From positions 1-32,878 of the forward strand of contig JAZQHY010000068.1 in assembly GCA_045540815.1 (NCBI GenBank): DNA of 32,878 bases. The letters run 5' to 3'. Made by a program: the position numbers and the translations under genes. The notes beneath the pieces are model-generated. The model was not told where the DNA came from, did no database searches, and saw only the letters and a program-made list of their open reading frames with translations. Positions 7,610 to 16,652 of this stretch are shown one piece after another (within the stretch, counting starts at the first letter, position 1; the number at the start of each line of letters is the position of its first letter). This stretch comes from JAZQHR01 sp045540815 (GTDB lineage Bacteria > Bacillota > Clostridia > UMGS1810).

Positions 7610-8110
7610 ATGAACGGAAAAATTGTAAAAAGAAATCAAAAGCTTGCCTATTATGGCATAAAAGATACTGATGGCAATGTAACTTATCACAAGATGAAGG
7701 GGTTTACCGATATTTCTGTTTCAAAAAATCCGAAGGAATATCAGCGTCAGTATATAGATGAAATTACCGAAACAACAGATGTAATAAGCTACTCGCCTAC
7801 TATTGATTTTTCGTTTGATATGTTTACTGAAAATGATGTGCATTTAGACATCGAAAAGGTATTTAACTCGGAACTTATTGGTTCAGATGCGGTAAAGAGT
7901 ATTGTTATAGTTGACTTTACAAAGCCGTCTGAAGATGTGGAGGGTGCATATGAGATACTTATGCGTGATTTTGCACTTATACCTGACACTGAAGGTAAAG
8001 GCACTGAATTTTATCAGTATTCTGGAACATTCAAAGCCAAAGGCGATGTTAAAACAGGTTATGCTACTTCGGAAGATGATTTTGAAACCTGCGTACCTGT
8101 TGTAAGATAA
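7610..8110 (+). CDS. Phage major tail (tube) protein
   Basis: A 166-residue protein expected to polymerise into the tail tube. Features fit: acidic, beta-rich, a SYSPTIDFSFDMFTEND tract and a late FYQYSGTFKAKGD segment similar to siphophage tube proteins. AGAAAGGA precedes the ATG at 7610; a GTG one codon earlier is less well placed. It precedes Gp15 and the tape measure gene, the usual order. Confidence 0.75.
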   Translation: MNGKIVKRNQKLAYYGIKDTDGNVTYHKMKGFTDISVSKNPKEYQRQYIDEITETTDVISYSPTIDFSFDMFTENDVHLDIEKVFNSELIGSDAVKSIVIVDFTKPSEDVEGAYEILMRDFALIPDTEGKGTEFYQYSGTFKAKGDVKTGYATSEDDFETCVPVVR

Positions 8111-8112
8111 TT

Positions 8113-8637
8113 ATGAACAATCCATTTTGCTTAAGTGATGAAGTCTACATTGACGGTGAGTTTTTCAAAATACATACTGATTTCCGTACGTGGATAGGGT
8201 ATGACCGCATAATGGCTTCGAATGTTTCGTATATAGAAAAATGCGTTAGTACCATTAAGCTATGTTATATAGAGCTTCCGCCAAGGCTTGACAAGGCGGC
8301 GGAGGCTCTTATGGATTTTTATCTGGCTGGAGATAGAAAAAAATCCAAAACAAAATCCAAGCCGTTATTCGACTTTGAGAAGGACTTTGAATATTTATAT
8401 GCATCTTTTATGTCGGAGTATGGGATTGACCTTTTTGACACTGACCTTCATTGGCATAAATTCATATACTTATTAAGGTCTATGAGCGACGAGAGCGCAT
8501 TTAAAAAGATAATTAGTTACAGAGGTGCTGATTTATCTAAAATAAAAGATAAAAAATTAAAGGCATACTTAAGGCGTATGAAACATTTGTATGCTTTATC
8601 GCCTGACGAAGATGCTGATATATCAGATGCTTTTTAG
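8113..8637 (+). CDS. Bacteriophage Gp15-family protein (probable tail assembly chaperone)
   Basis: A 174-residue protein matching the Gp15 family: an opening of the form CLSDEVYIDGEFFKIHTDFR, an acidic middle and a late helical region ending YLRRMKHLYAL. Gp15 genes lie between the tube and tape measure genes in A118-like phages, where tail assembly chaperones are encoded, so that is the likely role. It starts 2 bases after the tube stop with no strong ribosome site, suggesting translational coupling. No frameshift product is evident. Confidence 0.75.
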   Translation: MNNPFCLSDEVYIDGEFFKIHTDFRTWIGYDRIMASNVSYIEKCVSTIKLCYIELPPRLDKAAEALMDFYLAGDRKKSKTKSKPLFDFEKDFEYLYASFMSEYGIDLFDTDLHWHKFIYLLRSMSDESAFKKIISYRGADLSKIKDKKLKAYLRRMKHLYALSPDEDADISDAF

Positions 8638-8649
8638 AAAGGAGGACTT

Positions 8650-9807
8650 ATGGGCAAACAATCTAATCCTGAAAATGATGAACTTTATCATCAAAAAATA
8701 ATTGAGCAGTATTCAGAAGAAGAAAAGTCTGCAAAAAGCACCGCAGATACTGTAGAGCAGACTTCACAGCAAAAAGCTGCCTCCACAAAGAAATACTTGA
8801 AAGAAATTGAAAAGGCTTACAAGGAGCAACGTGAAAAGGAATTTCGTGATTTGAATTTTTCGCATCAAATGGGATATATATCTGATGAACAATATTACTC
8901 AAAGCTTGCTAGTCTTCGTGATAAGTATTTTGAAAGTGGCTCAGAAGACTGGCAGAAATACACTCTTAAGATAAACAAATACCAAGTGGAGCTTATAGAA
9001 AAACAGAAGAAAGATATCATAAGTCTTTACGATGAGATTTCCAAAGAAGCCGAAAAGGCTATAAATGCAGCGGAGAAAAAGTACGAAAAGCTATATAATA
9101 AGCTTTCGCAAGGCACGCCTCTTGCAACTAAGTATACTGCAACTTTTGTCGGCCAAGGTGCAGGTTTAGTGCTTGAGAATGGTGCATGGCGAAATTACGA
9201 GGACTATATAGTTGAAGAGTACAGGGCAGCTGATTTTAAAGAGGAAACCGAAAAGCTTGAAAGGCTGTACAATTTATTTGATGCAATTAAAAGCAAGGGT
9301 GTTTCAAACGAATTTTTAAGTCAGTTTACAAATATGTCCGCAGACGATATGCTGGGCACTGCAAATGCACTTTTATCTATGAGTGAAAAGGATTTTAACA
9401 ATTTCTACACATCGTGGCAGAGGTTTCAGGATATGGCAGATACTGCTGCGTACAAGCTTACCGAGCCGGACAGGGAGGAAATAATAAACGAGTATGGAAC
9501 TCTGGGTGAAGATTTAAAACAAAGTATGACAGATGCATTTGGCACTATTCCTGAAACGTTTTACGAATATGGTAAGCTGTCTGCCGAGGAATTTGGAAAA
9601 GGGTTTGCGTCAAGGGTGAACACTGTTTCTGCGTTTGTAAGCAGTGGAGGCGCCTTTGTAAAAACAAATTCCGATGGCGGTGATACAGGCGTGGAGTCGG
9701 GTGACACAAACAACACGTACAATTTTTACGGAAGTGATAAAACCGACGGCGAAAGGCTGTACGATGTGATGAGATTTAACGAGATTACAAAGATGAGAGG
9801 TGAATAG
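8650..9807 (+). CDS. Short tail tape measure-like protein
   Basis: A 385-residue protein at the tape-measure position, preceded by GAAAGGAGGACTT. Residues 1-150 are strongly charged coiled coil (for example KYLKEIEKAYKEQREKEF). The middle is helical, and the end (about 340-385) carries a glycine/asparagine-rich segment then TYNFYGSDKTDGERLYDVM, typical of tape measure C-termini. It lacks the long hydrophobic segments and lysozyme or peptidase domains common in tape measures. By the usual relation of about 0.15 nm per residue it would set a tail near 58 nm. It could also be only the C-terminal part of an ancestral protein that was once longer, although the start looks genuine. Confidence 0.65.
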   Translation: MGKQSNPENDELYHQKIIEQYSEEEKSAKSTADTVEQTSQQKAASTKKYLKEIEKAYKEQREKEFRDLNFSHQMGYISDEQYYSKLASLRDKYFESGSEDWQKYTLKINKYQVELIEKQKKDIISLYDEISKEAEKAINAAEKKYEKLYNKLSQGTPLATKYTATFVGQGAGLVLENGAWRNYEDYIVEEYRAADFKEETEKLERLYNLFDAIKSKGVSNEFLSQFTNMSADDMLGTANALLSMSEKDFNNFYTSWQRFQDMADTAAYKLTEPDREEIINEYGTLGEDLKQSMTDAFGTIPETFYEYGKLSAEEFGKGFASRVNTVSAFVSSGGAFVKTNSDGGDTGVESGDTNNTYNFYGSDKTDGERLYDVMRFNEITKMRGE

Positions 9808-9808
9808 A

Positions 9809-10633
9809 ATGTTTACTTTTGAATATAAAAATTCCATTGGCTCGCTTACAATCGGCGGTGGAAAAAACGCAGTATGGAATGCAACCGATGTAACGGGTCT
9901 TGGCTTGGTGGATAAAAACGTAACGTCTGTCACCTTTTCACGCGAGCATGGCAGGCTTACAACAGATTCTGTGCTTAAAGAAAGAACAATCACCATATCG
10001 GGTGACATTATATCGGACGACCTAACAGGCGAGATAACGAGGGCTGTGAGCATTCTTTCAAGAGAAGGCGACATAGTGATAAACGGCTACAGACTTATTC
10101 ACTGCGAAAGCATAAGTTTTCCTGACCCAAAAAGATTGGGAAGGATTGCTAAATTCACCATTCAGTTTGTATGCGACCAGCCGTATTTCGGAGAAAAAGA
10201 CGAGATATGTGTGCCTGTGCTTGATGTAAACGACTATCTGGCAGAGGACTTTATATTACCGATGGCATTTTCTACTATAACAACTCGCGGTCAGGTGGAT
10301 GTAAAGGGTGAGGAAAAAACTGCACCAGTTATTTACATAACAAATCTTGGTGACGAGGTGCACGATTCTATTGCTTTGCTAAATGAGTCTACAGGAAAAA
10401 GTATTTCTCTTAATTACTTCCCCGAAAAATACGAAGTAGTTGAGATTGACATAGATAAAAGAAGTGTAACGGGAAGTGTGGCAGGGGATATTTTACACTA
10501 TCTTGCGCCTGAAACGCGTCTTTCAGAGTTTTATCTTATGTATGGTGATAATACTATTTGTCTTAAGGATAATTTTTATAATGTAAATGTTACTATGAAA
10601 TATCGCAACAAATACGGCTCAGCTATATATTAA
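9809..10633 (+). CDS. Distal tail protein (Dit-like)
   Basis: A 274-residue protein expected to form the hexameric ring at the tail tip that links the tube to the baseplate. The N-terminal SIGSLTIGGGKNAVWNATD-type segment and VTSVTFSREHGRLTTDSVL resemble siphophage tail-family proteins; the C-terminal domain is beta-rich. The ATG at 9809 follows GAGAGGTGA; a GTG at 9800 overlapping the previous stop is also in frame. Order (tape measure, Dit, tail-tip protein) is canonical. Confidence 0.75.
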   Translation: MFTFEYKNSIGSLTIGGGKNAVWNATDVTGLGLVDKNVTSVTFSREHGRLTTDSVLKERTITISGDIISDDLTGEITRAVSILSREGDIVINGYRLIHCESISFPDPKRLGRIAKFTIQFVCDQPYFGEKDEICVPVLDVNDYLAEDFILPMAFSTITTRGQVDVKGEEKTAPVIYITNLGDEVHDSIALLNESTGKSISLNYFPEKYEVVEIDIDKRSVTGSVAGDILHYLAPETRLSEFYLMYGDNTICLKDNFYNVNVTMKYRNKYGSAIY

Positions 10634-10645
10634 GGAGGCAGAGTA

Positions 10646-11566
10646 ATGAACGACATATATTTTTATGATTTTGATTTTAACCTTCTGTGTATAGAAAAAA
10701 ACTGCATTTCTTCTATGTGGTCAATAAAATACGATGATGTAGGCACGTTTGAGGCGGTATTTCCGGTGGAGTCGGACGGTATAAGATGCGTGCTTAATAA
10801 TGACTACGTTATAGCAGTACAGGGCGCAAATCAGGCGATTGTGACCGGAAAGATAATTTCCCAAAAAGGTACAATATACGGAAAGACGCTTAACTGGATA
10901 CTTACAAAACGTCTTGCGCCAACTAGAAGCCTTAACTCAGATGGTGCTGAGGCTGTTAAAATAATTATAGATAATGCATTCTCTGACGTGGAAAACTTTG
11001 AAACGGAAGATTCTGAAAACATTGGAACAGTCGAAGTTCAGGTGAAAAATAATATTTCTGCACTCGAAGCAGTGAAAAGATGTTTGGATCCGCTTGGCGC
11101 AGGACACTGCGTTTTTGCAGATGTTTCAAACAAAAAGTGGGTATTTAAAATACTTACAAAATCCGACACCGCTATCGTGATGAGCGAGGACATTAAAAAT
11201 GTGTATAATGTGGAATACGTCGATGATATGCAAAATCTTTTTACCGACTGTGTGTACGATGACAAAAGCGATGTATCGCACGATGTTACGTCTGACAAGA
11301 CAGGCATTTACAGGTGGGTATGCTATATTGACAAAGAAACAGAATACGAAGCAAAAGACGAGCTTTCAAAGAAACAACGTACGACGGAGAGCCGTGCTAT
11401 GACGAGGGATTTTGATTATCCTGAAAAATTTAAGCTTGGCGACAAGGTCAAAATACGAAAATCGTGTGCGGGGTTTGAAAAACTTTGCGACGTGTATATT
11501 TACGGTGTGAACATCTGGTATGATGCAAGTGTGTACGGAAGCGAGCCTGTATTTAAAGAATTGTGA
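10646..11566 (+). CDS. Siphovirus ReqiPepy6 Gp37-like tail-tip protein
   Basis: A 306-residue protein of the Gp37-like/tail-associated type: IYFYDFDFNLLCIEKNCIS opening, then WSIKYDDVGTFEAVFPV and GKIISQKGTIYGKTLNWIL, as in this family. It would form the central tail-tip hub below Dit. It is short and has no appended peptidase domain. TAAGGAGGCAG precedes the ATG. This is the last gene of the main cluster; fibre and holin genes expected next are found about 13 kb away at 24737. Confidence 0.8.
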   Translation: MNDIYFYDFDFNLLCIEKNCISSMWSIKYDDVGTFEAVFPVESDGIRCVLNNDYVIAVQGANQAIVTGKIISQKGTIYGKTLNWILTKRLAPTRSLNSDGAEAVKIIIDNAFSDVENFETEDSENIGTVEVQVKNNISALEAVKRCLDPLGAGHCVFADVSNKKWVFKILTKSDTAIVMSEDIKNVYNVEYVDDMQNLFTDCVYDDKSDVSHDVTSDKTGIYRWVCYIDKETEYEAKDELSKKQRTTESRAMTRDFDYPEKFKLGDKVKIRKSCAGFEKLCDVYIYGVNIWYDASVYGSEPVFKEL

Positions 11567-11595
11567 TTGATTTTTTCTATTTTGTGGTATATAAT
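11567..11595 (+). promoter_or_regulatory. Sigma-A-type promoter for the lipoprotein gene
   Basis: TTGATT at 11567-11572, a 17-base spacer and TATAAT at 11590-11595. It begins immediately after the last tail gene, so the lipoprotein is a separate unit. Confidence 0.7.
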
Positions 11596-11627
11596 GTAAT
11601 TATCTACTTACGAAAGGTAGTGGTAAG

Positions 11628-12230
11628 GTGAAAAAATTATGCATAATGTGTCTTGTGTTGGTACTTATAAATTCAGGGTGCACACCTAAAAGTCAAGTTT
11701 ACAATTCAGCGATAGATGCTCTTGAAAGAGTTGAAAAGGTATGCAATGAAATTTCAGACGATGTTAAAATGCTGGATGATGAATATACTACGAATGTGTT
11801 TGAAAATATTATGAAGAGTGCTTCCGAACACAGAGATATTCTTTCAGACAATCCTTCGAAAGATGACATTGAACTTTCACTTGCTGTGCTTTTACGTCTT
11901 GAAAAGGAGCTTGGAAGCATTAAGATACTTTCAAGCGGAATGGATAACTACATACCTGAGCTAACTTTTGAATTTATGAATAATACTGAAAGTATTGTAG
12001 AAAAAATAATTCTTTCAGCAGACGGCAAAGAACAGGTTGAAGCTTTTTCAGGTGAAATTGCCACAGGTCAAAACGCGACTATTTCATATCCAGTAGAGGA
12101 CGGAGCGTGGAGTGTAACTGCTTTCCTTAGAAATGGTGATGAGATTACAGGCGAGGGAATATCGCTTTCTACTACAAATTCAATTGTTTTGAACGGTGAC
12201 GATGGTGATTATTCATTTACTGCAAATTGA
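11628..12230 (+). CDS. Putative lipoprotein of unknown function
   Basis: A 200-residue protein starting at GTG after a GAAAGGTAG site. It has a short hydrophobic signal (CLVLVLINSGC) with a probable lipidated C18, though position -3 is Asn rather than Leu. Residues 25-105 are helical and charged; 110-200 look beta-rich and immunoglobulin-like (PVEDGAWSVTAFLRNGDEITG). I do not recognise the family. It has its own promoter and shares a bidirectional terminator with the convergent ATPase gene, so it is probably not part of the phage operon. Confidence 0.6.
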   Translation: MKKLCIMCLVLVLINSGCTPKSQVYNSAIDALERVEKVCNEISDDVKMLDDEYTTNVFENIMKSASEHRDILSDNPSKDDIELSLAVLLRLEKELGSIKILSSGMDNYIPELTFEFMNNTESIVEKIILSADGKEQVEAFSGEIATGQNATISYPVEDGAWSVTAFLRNGDEITGEGISLSTTNSIVLNGDDGDYSFTAN

Positions 12231-12241
12231 AAATATGCAAT

Positions 12242-12275
12242 AAAAAGGGTTCTTCATTTGAAGAACCCTTTTTTT
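12242..12275. terminator. Bidirectional terminator between convergent genes
   Basis: AAAAAGGGTTCTTC/GAAGAACCCTTTTT with a 4-base loop. A-runs on one side and T-runs on the other let it serve both the lipoprotein gene and the minus-strand ATPase gene. Confidence 0.9.
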
Positions 12276-14895
12276 ATTTATGATTGTGATGCTTTATAAG
12301 TCCAAGAGCTTTTGATAGCTCCATTACCACGAATGGAACTAGGATAAGACCAAATCCTATAAGGTAAAGCTCTATATTAAGTTTAACAAGACCGAATATT
12401 GTCATAAGCGGTGTGAATAGTACGATAAGCATCAATAGGAGCGATATAAATGCTGCTTTATTTAGTGTTTTATTTGTAAACGCACCAATTTTAAACAGTG
12501 AATGTTCGCTTCGCATATTAAAGCTTTGTACTACCTGTGAAAGCGCCAATACCATAAATGCCATTGTCTGTCCGCCTTCAATGCCAAAGGCATTTTCCCC
12601 AAGTTTAAATCCGATTAGTGTAAGTATTGCAAACATAAGACCCTGTAGCACCACTCTTACACCAAGACCGCCTGCAAATATTCCTTCGTCCTTTGGTTTT
12701 GGTTTTCGGTTCATTACGTCTGACTCTACTTCTTCCATACCAAGTGCAATGGCAGGAAGGCTGTCTGTTACAAGGTTTATCCATAATAACTGCATAGAGA
12801 GTAGAGGAGTTTTGTGCCACAAAAGCATAGCTGCAAATACTGTGATAACCTCGCCGATGTTTGTTCCTAAAAGGAATCCTACAACCTTTTTGATGTTTGC
12901 GTATATTCCTCGTCCTTCTCTTACGGCATCGACAATAGTAGCGAAATTATCGTCGGTAAGTGTCATATCAGCAGCACCTTTTGCAACATCTGTGCCTGTA
13001 ATACCCATTGCACAACCAATGTCCGCAGCTTTTAAGGCTGGAGCGTCATTTACACCGTCGCCTGTCATAGAAACTACCTGACCTTTTCTCTGCCAAGCCT
13101 TTACTATGCGTATTTTATTTTCAGGCGAAACTCTGGCGTAAACAGAAATTTTTTCAACTTCCTTGTCAAGCTCTGTATCTGTCATAGCATCAAGTTGGGC
13201 ACCTGTGATTGCTTTATCTCCGTCTGTAAATATTCCAAGCTCACGTGCTATTGCTGTAGCTGTTACAACGTGGTCGCCTGTTATCATAATAGGTTTAATA
13301 CCTGCTTTCCTGCAAAGTTTTACCGCTTCTTTTGCTTCAGGACGTGGAGGGTCTATCATACCTACAAGTCCCATAAATGTAAGGTTTGATTCAAGCTCGT
13401 CTGTGGTTGGATTTTCAGATACTGTATCTATTTCTTTATAACCAACTGCAAGTACTCGAAGGGCGTTCTCGCTCATTTTTTCTGTGATAGCTTTAGCTTT
13501 TTCGATGTCACCTGAAATGCATTTTTCTGCCATAACATCAAATGCACCTTTTACGATAACTATGTTTTTGCCATCTATTACGTTTACAGTACTCATAAGC
13601 TTCCTGTCTGAGTCAAACGGAATTTCGGCCTTGCGAGGATATTTTTCATTTAGCTCATCTTTTGTAAATCCTGCGTTGTGTGCGGCAAGAACTATAGCAG
13701 TTTCAGTTGGGTCACCAAGATGTTTTTCTTCATTCTCTTCGAACACTACCGAACCGTCACAGCATAGTGTGCCATATGATAGCAGTTTTTTTATATCGTC
13801 TGAAATGTTTTCGTTTATATCGCATTCGGCATCTGCGCCGTCGGTATAAGCTTTAACAAGTGTCATACGGTTTTGGGTAAGAGTACCCGTTTTATCCGAA
13901 CATATAATTGATGCGCTTCCAAGTGTTTCAACTGCAGGAAGGCGACGGATAAGAGCGTTTTTCTTTACCATTCTCTGCACACCTATTGAAAGGACTATTG
14001 TTACAATGGCAGGAAGTCCTTCCGGAATAGCAGATACGGCAAGTGATACAGAGGTCATAAATATTTCCATTGCAGGAATATTATTTGAAATGCCCACTAC
14101 AAATATAACTCCGCATGCTACAAGAGCAAGCACGCCAAGATATTTTCCGAGCTGTGCAAGCTTTTCCTGAAGCGGGGTCTGACCTTCTGATTCTGAATCT
14201 AAAAGGTTTGCAATCTTGCCCATTTCAGTATCCATACCTGTAGCGGTAACCACTGCAGTAGCTGTGCCATAGGTAATGCTACAGCCTGAAAATACCATAT
14301 TACTTCTATCTCCAAGCGGTGCGCCTTCAGCTATTTGGGCGTTTGCGTCCTTTTCGGAAGGGACAGACTCGCCTGTAAGTGCAGATTCTTCGCTTTTTAA
14401 GCTTGCGCTTGATAGAAGGTATGCATCGGCGGGGATAAAGTCGCCTGCTTCAAGATGTATAATATCGCCAGGTACTAGTAACGCTGCATCGATAATCTCC
14501 TCCTTACCGTTACGGATAACTCTTGCGTGCGGTGCAGACATATTCTTGAGCGCCTCAAGTGCTTTCTCCGCTTTGCTTTCCTGCATAACGCCCATTACTG
14601 CATTTAACACGACTATTAAAAGGATAAGGATAGGCTCAAAAAATTCCTTTGGATTCCTTTCGGCTATTGCTATTACAAATGAAATAGCCGCAGCTGCAAG
14701 AAGAATAAGTATCATTGCATCTTTAAACTGGTCAAAAAATCTTTCAAGTGTAGTTTTCTTTTTCTTTTCTTTAAGTTTATTATCGCCGTATTTTTCGTGG
14801 CGAGTTTTAGCTTCGTTTGATGACAGACCGTTTACTGCGTCTGTGCCAAGTGCGTTTAGCACTTCTTCTTTTGAATTACTATAAAATACCAACAA
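12274..14895 (-). CDS. P-type cation ATPase (P2A type; probable Mn2+/Ca2+ exporter)
   Basis: An 873-residue membrane pump. Visible motifs: actuator TGES (174-177), M4 PEGLP (291-295), phosphorylation site DKTGTLT with D334, and hinge GDGVND (612-617). M6 carries NLVTDSLPA, as in SERCA/PMR1-like calcium pumps. About ten hydrophobic segments fit the P2 layout, and no N-terminal metal-binding domain is present. By sequence alone it would be called a calcium pump. The leader is a yybP-ykoY Mn2+ riboswitch, which in other bacteria controls Mn2+ exporters including P-type ATPases, so Mn2+ export is a likely physiological role. The start is TTG 14895, seven bases after AAGGAGG on the minus strand. 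Confidence 0.9.
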   Translation of the reverse strand: MLVFYSNSKEEVLNALGTDAVNGLSSNEAKTRHEKYGDNKLKEKKKKTTLERFFDQFKDAMILILLAAAAISFVIAIAERNPKEFFEPILILLIVVLNAVMGVMQESKAEKALEALKNMSAPHARVIRNGKEEIIDAALLVPGDIIHLEAGDFIPADAYLLSSASLKSEESALTGESVPSEKDANAQIAEGAPLGDRSNMVFSGCSITYGTATAVVTATGMDTEMGKIANLLDSESEGQTPLQEKLAQLGKYLGVLALVACGVIFVVGISNNIPAMEIFMTSVSLAVSAIPEGLPAIVTIVLSIGVQRMVKKNALIRRLPAVETLGSASIICSDKTGTLTQNRMTLVKAYTDGADAECDINENISDDIKKLLSYGTLCCDGSVVFEENEEKHLGDPTETAIVLAAHNAGFTKDELNEKYPRKAEIPFDSDRKLMSTVNVIDGKNIVIVKGAFDVMAEKCISGDIEKAKAITEKMSENALRVLAVGYKEIDTVSENPTTDELESNLTFMGLVGMIDPPRPEAKEAVKLCRKAGIKPIMITGDHVVTATAIARELGIFTDGDKAITGAQLDAMTDTELDKEVEKISVYARVSPENKIRIVKAWQRKGQVVSMTGDGVNDAPALKAADIGCAMGITGTDVAKGAADMTLTDDNFATIVDAVREGRGIYANIKKVVGFLLGTNIGEVITVFAAMLLWHKTPLLSMQLLWINLVTDSLPAIALGMEEVESDVMNRKPKPKDEGIFAGGLGVRVVLQGLMFAILTLIGFKLGENAFGIEGGQTMAFMVLALSQVVQSFNMRSEHSLFKIGAFTNKTLNKAAFISLLLMLIVLFTPLMTIFGLVKLNIELYLIGFGLILVPFVVMELSKALGLIKHHNHK

Positions 14896-14987
14896 ATATT
14901 CCTCCTTATGATTATGTAATATTTTTTGATTTTACTATTATATTATACACCTGCCTTTAATTTTTGTATCAGGTAAAATTCCCGAAA

Positions 14988-15032
14988 ATCAAAAAAGACG
15001 AAACCTTACCTGCCTTACAGATAAGTCTCGTC
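14988..15032 (-). terminator. Riboswitch expression-platform terminator
   Basis: On the minus strand, GACGAGACTTATCTG pairs with CAGGTAAGGTTTCGTC (one bulge), followed by TTTTTTGATTTT. Its 5' arm contains the P1 strand of the aptamer, so ligand-stabilised P1 should block termination. Confidence 0.8.
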
Positions 15033-15133
15033 ATTTACTGAGATAATAAATCACATGTAAGATGAAGCCAGGTTATATTAACCATGATTGTTGACATCAT
15101 CGCGCGTTTAACGCACCGACTACTCCCTTATTT
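15021..15133 (-). ncRNA. yybP-ykoY (Mn2+) riboswitch aptamer
   Basis: Read on the minus strand, the leader shows the family hallmarks in order: ATAAGGGAGTAG at the 5' side, a GATGA/TCATC stem enclosing GTCAACA and TGGC, a CTC/GAG distal hairpin, and a closing GACTTAT whose CTTAT pairs with ATAAG to make P1. The same elements occur in the alx and yybP aptamers. The aptamer begins at the predicted transcription start and lies about 125 bases upstream of the ATPase start. Manganese binding is known for the family; ON-type control here is inferred from P1/terminator overlap. Confidence 0.87.
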
Positions 15134-15139
15134 TTCTAT

Positions 15140-15168
15140 ATTTTAACATATTAAGTTTGCGATTTCAA
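15140..15168 (-). promoter_or_regulatory. Promoter of the riboswitch-ATPase transcript
   Basis: On the minus strand, TTGAAA (15168-15163), 17 bases, TAAAAT (15145-15140). The expected start point falls at about the first base of the aptamer. Confidence 0.7.
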
Positions 15169-15201
15169 GATGTTTTGGCAAAAATTTGTGTATGAGTTTA
15201 T

Positions 15202-15231
15202 TTGACAGGGTGCGACAAAATAATCTATAAT
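15202..15231 (+). promoter_or_regulatory. Sigma-A-type promoter of the SLH/M15 peptidase gene
   Basis: Consensus TTGACA at 15202-15207, an 18-base spacer and consensus TATAAT at 15226-15231, about 32 bases before the ATG. Confidence 0.85.
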
Positions 15232-15262
15232 ATATGTATATAAACGAAAGGCGTTAAGACAG

Positions 15263-16597
15263 ATGAAAAAAATATATAAAATGATTGTTTGTGTTGTGAC
15301 TGCGATGTCGCTTTTTGTGTCTTTTGCATATGCGAAGAGCATTGGATATGTAAGCGACTGGGCGAGGGAAAGTGTGGAAATGGCAAACAGGGCGGGGATT
15401 ATTCCGTCTGACATAAATTTACAAGCATTTAATGTGCCGATTACAAGAGGACAAATAGCACAGCTTATTGCAAATGCATACACAAATGTGGCTGAGAAAG
15501 AAAATATGTACAGTAATTCGCCGTTTGAAGATGCGATTGACAATCCGCACATAGCACTTGTGTACGAGCTTGGAATAATGAACGGCAGGGGTGATGGAAT
15601 ATTTGACCCTGACAGCGTGACAACACGTCAGGAAATGGCGAAAATTATATTGTCGTTTGGGGCGGTGGCTAGTGGTGAAGTAATAAATATTTCCAAAAAC
15701 AATAGCCTTAACTTTGCCGATGTCGATGCCATAAGTGAATGGGCAAAGCCGTATGTGGCAAAGGCGGTTTCAGACGGCATTATAAAAGGATACGATGATG
15801 GAACATTCGGTGCGCTTCTTCCTGTTACGTGGGAACAGGCGATAGCGCTTGTGGTAAGATGCGTTAAGCTAAACGACAAAAGCGGTGCAATTGAGGTAAC
15901 GTGGAAGGGAAAAAACGGGGTAGACAAATACACGGTGAAGATTACCGAATCAAGAATGTCACACTATGAGGGCGACATTGCTCCGAATGAGCCTGTGGTG
16001 TACGAAACCTCGGGTAATAGCATAGCATTTTATCCTAATCCAAATAGAAAATATACTATAGAGATATCGGGTAAGGGATACGAAGATGTGCAGGAGATTA
16101 TCATACCAAGGGTTGATGTATCGGATATTCAGAAAAAGATAAAGGAAAGTTATCCGACCACAAAGGAAGAGGCGGATGCGCTTATGTGTGAAGTGGAAGT
16201 GCCTGTGTGGAGAATGAAGGCAAACGGCGAAAAGTATTCGTCGAGTATGGTGCTTACTGTGCATAATCTTATAGCAGACAGGGTAAAGGCGGTGTTTGAA
16301 GAAATATATGCAGGCGATGAAAAATTTCCTATAAAAGATATGGGTGCGTACGATTGGCGCGGTGGCACTACCGAGCACAACTCGGGTACTGCGATAGATA
16401 TAAACTACAATGAGAATTATTGTCTATACAAAGATGGTACAACTGTCGGAGAGTATTGGAAGCCTTATGAGGATGCGTATTCTATCACACCATACGGCGA
16501 TGTGATGAGGGCATTTGAAAAATATGGTTTTACCTGGGGCGGTGACGCGTGGTCAAACCCAAAGGATTATATGCATTTTTCGTTTTTAGGAACGTGA
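15263..16597 (+). CDS. Secreted SLH-domain protein with M15 (VanY-type) peptidase domain
   Basis: A 444-residue cell-surface enzyme. A signal peptide is likely cut after AYA (24). Residues 25-205 contain about three SLH repeats (for example GIMNGRGDGIFDPDSVTTRQE and GIIKGYDDGTFGALLPVTWEQ), which anchor proteins to secondary cell-wall polymers. Residues 208-285 resemble a small beta domain. Residues about 310-444 are an M15-type peptidase with zinc ligands H372 and D379 in TEHNSGTAID and H438 in DYMHF, next to WGGDW. The substrate would be peptidoglycan peptides (D-Ala-D-Ala or L-Ala-D-Glu). It has its own strong promoter and a terminator, so it is monocistronic. It lies between the two phage modules, but the SLH anchor points to a host wall enzyme. 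Confidence 0.85.
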   Translation: MKKIYKMIVCVVTAMSLFVSFAYAKSIGYVSDWARESVEMANRAGIIPSDINLQAFNVPITRGQIAQLIANAYTNVAEKENMYSNSPFEDAIDNPHIALVYELGIMNGRGDGIFDPDSVTTRQEMAKIILSFGAVASGEVINISKNNSLNFADVDAISEWAKPYVAKAVSDGIIKGYDDGTFGALLPVTWEQAIALVVRCVKLNDKSGAIEVTWKGKNGVDKYTVKITESRMSHYEGDIAPNEPVVYETSGNSIAFYPNPNRKYTIEISGKGYEDVQEIIIPRVDVSDIQKKIKESYPTTKEEADALMCEVEVPVWRMKANGEKYSSSMVLTVHNLIADRVKAVFEEIYAGDEKFPIKDMGAYDWRGGTTEHNSGTAIDINYNENYCLYKDGTTVGEYWKPYEDAYSITPYGDVMRAFEKYGFTWGGDAWSNPKDYMHFSFLGT

Positions 16598-16615
16598 TTT
16601 TGTAAAATAATAATG

Positions 16616-16649
16616 TAGGGGAGGGCATATGTGCCCTCCCGTTTTCTTT
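16616..16649 (+). terminator. Terminator built from a GTAGGG-type palindromic repeat
   Basis: GGGAGGGCA/TGCCCTCCC with a 4-base loop, followed by GTTTTCTTT. Its opening GTAGGG and closing CCCG match palindromic repeats at 5394, 20158, 20374 and 30057, so a repeat appears to serve as terminator. Confidence 0.7.
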
Positions 16650-16652
16650 ATA

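Noticed and set aside
12413..14884. Several long plus-strand frames opposite the ATPase
   Set aside because: Mirror frames of a strongly coding minus-strand gene; Ser-rich and lacking ribosome sites or promoters.
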